From NCBI GenBank assembly GCA_037043015.1, contig CM073330.1, forward strand, positions 11,240,512-11,304,511: a DNA stretch of 64,000 nt, read 5' to 3'. The notes under the pieces are model-generated. The model was not told the origin of the DNA. It saw nothing but the letters and a program-made list of their open reading frames with translations, and searched no databases. Origin of the DNA: Bryum argenteum. Lineage: Eukaryota > Streptophyta > Bryopsida > Bryales > Bryaceae. This document shows positions 60,362-64,000 of this stretch, in pieces; position 1 is the first letter of the stretch; every line of letters starts with the position of its first letter. Made by a program: the position numbers and the translations under genes.

Positions 60362-61165
60362 CTAAGTCATTCAAGATAACATAATCATCAAACTTTAATA
60401 AAATCTTAAAGTGGAGGTATAATAAGACTTATGCAATGTAAGATTTGTTATTATTTGTGAAAGAAGAAGTAAGCGCTTTCTTTACATCTTGTGAGAACTT
60501 ACTTTTTGGTATTAAGGATTGATATCCTAAATTAAATTCTTGTAAGAGATTCTCTCCTATGTATTAAAGCTCTATATTTTATGATTTACTGATAGACTAA
60601 ATTTTCTAGATTTCACTAAAAGAAATTTTAATCTACTTTGTAAGTTATCAAAAAAACTAATATGACTATCAAAACATGTGGCTTTGTAGTAAATCATCAA
60701 GTTTCTAATTTTGATTGTCCTATGATAATTTCCATCTTGTTGAGCTTATATAATTGATCAAATAAAGCCTTCAAAGAATTTCAGAAAGGCAACTTTGTCT
60801 GGAACCTCATGCTCGTGTATTTTGTCTTCATAAATTTTGCTACTTTGAAGTTTTATGACATTATTATGTAATGAAGACAAAAAAACAAAATGGATTGATT
60901 TGTCAATTTTTAAATCAGAGATGCCATTTGTTTATTACACCTTCATCATATTCACGATTGGTTGATTATTACTTTTGACTATACATGCTCTACAAATATG
61001 CATGATGTTAAAATTTTCTAGTGTTAGTTATTTTCTACTTTTGTTTAAAAAGTAGAAATTTTATGAATAAATCAACTCAACAGTGCCAAATTCAAATGTT
61101 TTGCTATATAAATATTTGATTGCTCAGAAAAGAGGGTTTTCCAACACACATCTAGACCAAGATGC
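60362..61165. other. Intergenic, no gene seen
   Basis: An AT-rich 3' region of the 705-aa gene and upstream region of the glutaredoxin gene. A 'ctatataaat' TATA-like element at 61103-61112 lies about 60 bp before the glutaredoxin ATG. Confidence 0.4.
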
Positions 61166-62744
61166 ATGATACATAGAAATGCATTATTATCAAGAATAGA
61201 TCCATACATGATTACTTTTGCAAATTGTTTCAAGTTATGGATGAAGTTGGCAACTCAAGTCAAACAAACAAAAGTTCTTTTTGCGAAAACATTTCATAAA
61301 GAAAATCAATGGAATTCCAACTATAATGAAATATACAATTTTAGAAACTATTGGAGATATTCAATGTTACTATTACCAAATGAACTGAAATTGCAAAATA
61401 CTGGATGTGACAATAACAATGTGTATAATGGTGATTTGAACAAAGCGTTCGAGATTAGTGCTTTTAATGTAGAATTAGGGTTTCGAAATGTATCTTTGAT
61501 AGAAGATCTATATTCTACTCTAGGATGGCTAAAGATATCATCTACCAATGATATAACAACACACTCCAAAAATGATAACAATGACAAAGAATCAAACAAG
61601 AATTATGTAAGATTTGACCCAAATTTTCCATATCATACATAAGTGATAAAACATTTTCCATTAAAATATCTCTATTAATGGATATGATTGATATTAAAGT
61701 GAAACCCTCTTTATCTAAAATTGTGAAATATCATGAATCTCTTCTTATCATGCAAATTCAGGATCCTAATAATGAAGTAGAGCGAGCACGTGCTATGCAA
61801 GTTGTTGAAAACATAATCAAGCGGCATGCAATTGTTGTCTTCTCAAAGTCTTATTGCCCGTAAATTTTTAACCTTCAAACAATAGAATTGAAATTGTACT
61901 TAAACAGTAGACAGTGTACATAATACTAGCATAAGCATGTATATGTAAGTCAAAATTTGAGATTGATTTAGACATGTACAGTAATAAAAATTAAGAAGTG
62001 ACAATATTACTTCATTTCTACTTCTAAATATGTTCACAAAATCTCTACATGGTATATACTGAATGATGAATATGCTGCAGTTGGTGTAAGAAGACAAAAG
62101 CTATATTTCTTGAACAATCTGTGAGACCTCATAATGTTGAACTTGATTTACGAGGTACTACTTTCTAAATGACTCAGTTTTGAGAAAATTGAAAGCTAAT
62201 TCTTAGAATAGTTCCTATCTACTTGTTGTTATTATATTTACGAGTTTTCAAGTTTGTACCTTTACTATAATCTCTTACATGTATTAGTGAGGTTATTTGA
62301 ATTACTCAACATCATATTCAACAAAACTTGTTATGCAACCAAGGTGATGGGGAGTACATTCAAGATGTATTGTTACAAAAATCAGGTCGACGAACAGTTC
62401 CACAAGTCTTCATATATGGTGTATTTGTAGGTGGTTGTAGTGGTAATCCCTCTATCACTTTCTGCAGCATGTACACATTCTCAATAATGATTCAAGATAC
62501 TACATGATTTTCATCAACTTTCTATGTCTAAAGTTTTATCGTAGAAACTAAAAAATCAAAACTAAGAACAAAAGGACTTTGTATTACCATTCGTGTTCAC
62601 TTCCAATTCATAGCATTTTGCCGCACACTGGTGAATGCTCCCTCTTGAATGCTTGCAGATTTGGTAGCAATGAGAGAAAGTGGCAAGCTTCACGAGCTTC
62701 TCAAGCAGATGCCCCCACCTGACTACTACAAACCTCAGGCTTAA
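61166..62744 (+). CDS. Glutaredoxin with CPWC active site and long N-terminal extension
   Basis: Five exons: 61166-61606, 61762-61859, 62081-62154, 62344-62442 and 62659-62744. Phases match throughout; 798 nt, 265 aa. Exons 2-5 encode a classical dithiol glutaredoxin: ARAMQVVENIIKRHAIVVFSKSYCPWC (active site Cys179-Pro-Trp-Cys182), VELDLRGDGEYIQDVL, GRRTVPQVFIYG (cis-Pro loop) and GGCSDLVAMRESGKLHELL. It reduces protein disulfides or glutathionylated proteins with glutathione. Class I plant glutaredoxins usually have CPYC or CGYC, so Trp is unusual, and GGCSD replaces GGSDD. Exon 1 adds ~147 residues: a basic, hydroxylated N-terminus that could be an organelle transit peptide, then an Asn-rich region of no known family. 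Alternatively exon 1 is a separate small gene, but the phase-0 GT-AG join at 61606/61762 is good. Confidence 0.8.
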
Positions 62745-63577
62745 AGACACCCCAGGCTTTCCAATAGCATTTGAAAGATATGAAAGGAAAACCCAGCATT
62801 TGTTAGCTGATTTGAAAACACATATGGTATAATCTCCTTGAGCTGTATATATGCCCCAGAGTTTCTCATAGCATTGATGATTAGAAAGCTATGAAAGGAA
62901 ACGGAGCATTGAATAACTAATCTCACAATTGATCCATAAGGAAACACACATATGGTTATAGCTCAATGGTATAAAAAACCTTCGCGCGTTTGACTGCAAT
63001 TTTGACTTAAGCTAAGTAAGAGGTGACTGAAATTCACAATTTTTCAGCTAAAAGTACCCTAAACCAACATTGCGTCCTAGAGTTTCATTGAAAATCAAGC
63101 ATTATCTTAGAGAATAAGTGTGGTATTTCCATCAAGTTAAAATTTCACCAAGCTTGATGGAATGAGACTTATGGAGAGCTTGTTGAATATACCATAGTTT
63201 TCCACTGGTACAAGATAAAAAATTGACCCCACCAAGCTAAATGACTCGTTCCACTAGGGACCGAAGAAGAGCTTTGTGGAGATACCACACTTTCCCGGCA
63301 ATGAAAAACAGAAAGTCGATCCGTGAGGCAAACATCTTTAAGGATTTCCAAGCCTTCGCGTGTATAACTAAGTTGAGGTGAACGTGAAAAGTGATACTGT
63401 AAACCCCTAAAGCAACGGTGCTTCAAACGACATTTCAGGGATTTTCAATAAAAGGTCTCTAACGGAAACAAAGCATCAAACAACACATCCATCAGAGTTT
63501 CCCATTCACCTCGAAGGTAAAACTGCAGCAAGAAAAGAAGATAGAATGTGTATGTATTAAAAGTATGAGCGACAGAG
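62745..63577. other. 3' region, with a local repeat
   Basis: Two diverged copies of a ~90-bp unit lie at about 62755-62830 and 62870-62955: 'gatatgaaaggaaaacccagcatt' and 'agctatgaaaggaaacggagcatt', each followed by 'acacatatggt'. No coding support. It is probably the 3' UTR or downstream DNA of the minus-strand gene at the right edge. Confidence 0.4.
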
Positions 63578-63760
63578 TCATGTGCTATGAGCGTGCTGTT
63601 TTCTCCAGTCAATCACAAGCCTAATCACCTGCCATAAGCCACCGTTTGCAAAGTGAGGCACACTGATTCGTCCCCACACTGGAAGGTATGGGCCTATGAA
63701 CTTGAGCGCTCCAAAAAATAGACCTAGTAACACCAGGTGCCACGGTACTTGTCCCCGTGC
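63578..63760 (-). CDS. Last exon of an unidentified, probably membrane, protein
   Basis: The minus-strand acceptor 'tgtgcag' at 63761-63767 opens a 60-codon exon (ARGQVPWHLVLLGLFFGAL...) ending at 63578. It has one hydrophobic segment (WHLVLLGLFFGALKFIG, possibly followed by YLPVW) and a conserved-looking tail, GRISVPHFANGGLWQVI. The rest of the gene lies outside the window. I do not recognise the family. Confidence 0.5.
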   Translation of the reverse strand, partial: ARGQVPWHLVLLGLFFGALKFIGPYLPVWGRISVPHFANGGLWQVIRLVIDWRKQHAHST

Positions 63761-64000
63761 CTGCACAGCGGCACAAATCAAGCTCCCATTAGAATATAGT
63801 AAACAATGGTTCAAAGATGCAAAAACTTTTCATTAATACTGAAATAAGAGCTCATAATTGTGGAGGAAGTTTCAATCGATTGAAGGAACAAACTGTCATG
63901 TGATGATTATAATGAAGTGACACAAACAGATATCATATGTCTCATATGCCAGGTTGATTTCTACACAAAAGTACTTGAAATCTTTCACATGATTCAATGT
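63761..64000. other. Intron of the right-edge gene, as far as seen
   Basis: AT-rich sequence after the acceptor, with no second exon recognised before the window ends. Confidence 0.3.

Overview
The window is nuclear DNA of a land plant. It carries spliced genes for a plastid fibrillin/PAP protein, a plant-type L-asparaginase, a GDSL lipase and a glutaredoxin. Exons are compact, introns have GT-AG ends, and most gene-free DNA is AT-rich and full of old repeats. A receptor-less TKL-like kinase with a 'WWRAAIFQ' N-terminal region joined to DC1 zinc modules suggests a seedless plant (bryophyte or lycophyte/fern grade). That placement is inference; no species can be named. All coordinates and exon joins were worked out by eye.

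Layout: 1-789, 3' end of a fibrillin gene (+). 5181-9110, an apparently intact kinase-DC1 gene (-), three exons, about 1183 aa. 9140-13500, two tandem copies of its 5' flank, built of degenerate ~170-210 bp units. 13.5-17.4 kb, repeats: a TTAA-flanked MITE, a 24-bp minisatellite and a fold-back MITE. 17460-30160, a 12.7-kb DNA transposon. 31183-36483, a second kinase-DC1 copy (-), broken by a frameshifting deletion and by a 1459-bp CACTA element. 36490-42190, an inverted partial third copy (+) with its own flank, plus MITEs. 42.2-49.0 kb, gene-poor repeats. 49027-51040, asparaginase (+). 52664-54672, GDSL lipase (-). 58244-60361, an intronless 705-aa F-box-associated/kelch-like protein (+). 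61166-62744, a five-exon glutaredoxin with a CPWC active site (+). 63578-63760, last exon of an unidentified membrane-protein gene (-).

The most interesting object is the 17460-30160 element. It has 33-bp terminal inverted repeats (32/33 identical), flanked by a 4-bp direct repeat ATAG. Its interior is visibly richer in GC than its surroundings and holds genes on both strands. These are a degraded DDE transposase whose zinc-insert layout resembles RAG1/Transib, two diverged paralogues of an unknown coiled-coil protein on opposite strands (one with a RING-like tail), a triplicated Lys-rich gene, and a multi-exon unknown gene. Throughout the interior, in both orientations and in coding and non-coding DNA, the near-palindrome TGTT(GGA/TCC)AACA recurs. 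I count 16 exact 9-mer cores, where about 0.1 would be expected by chance. It sits directly before two start codons and at the 3' end of several putative introns. I read it as a DNA-level recognition site of an element-encoded protein, comparable in principle to the dispersed target motifs of VANDAL anti-silencing proteins; the mechanism is untested.
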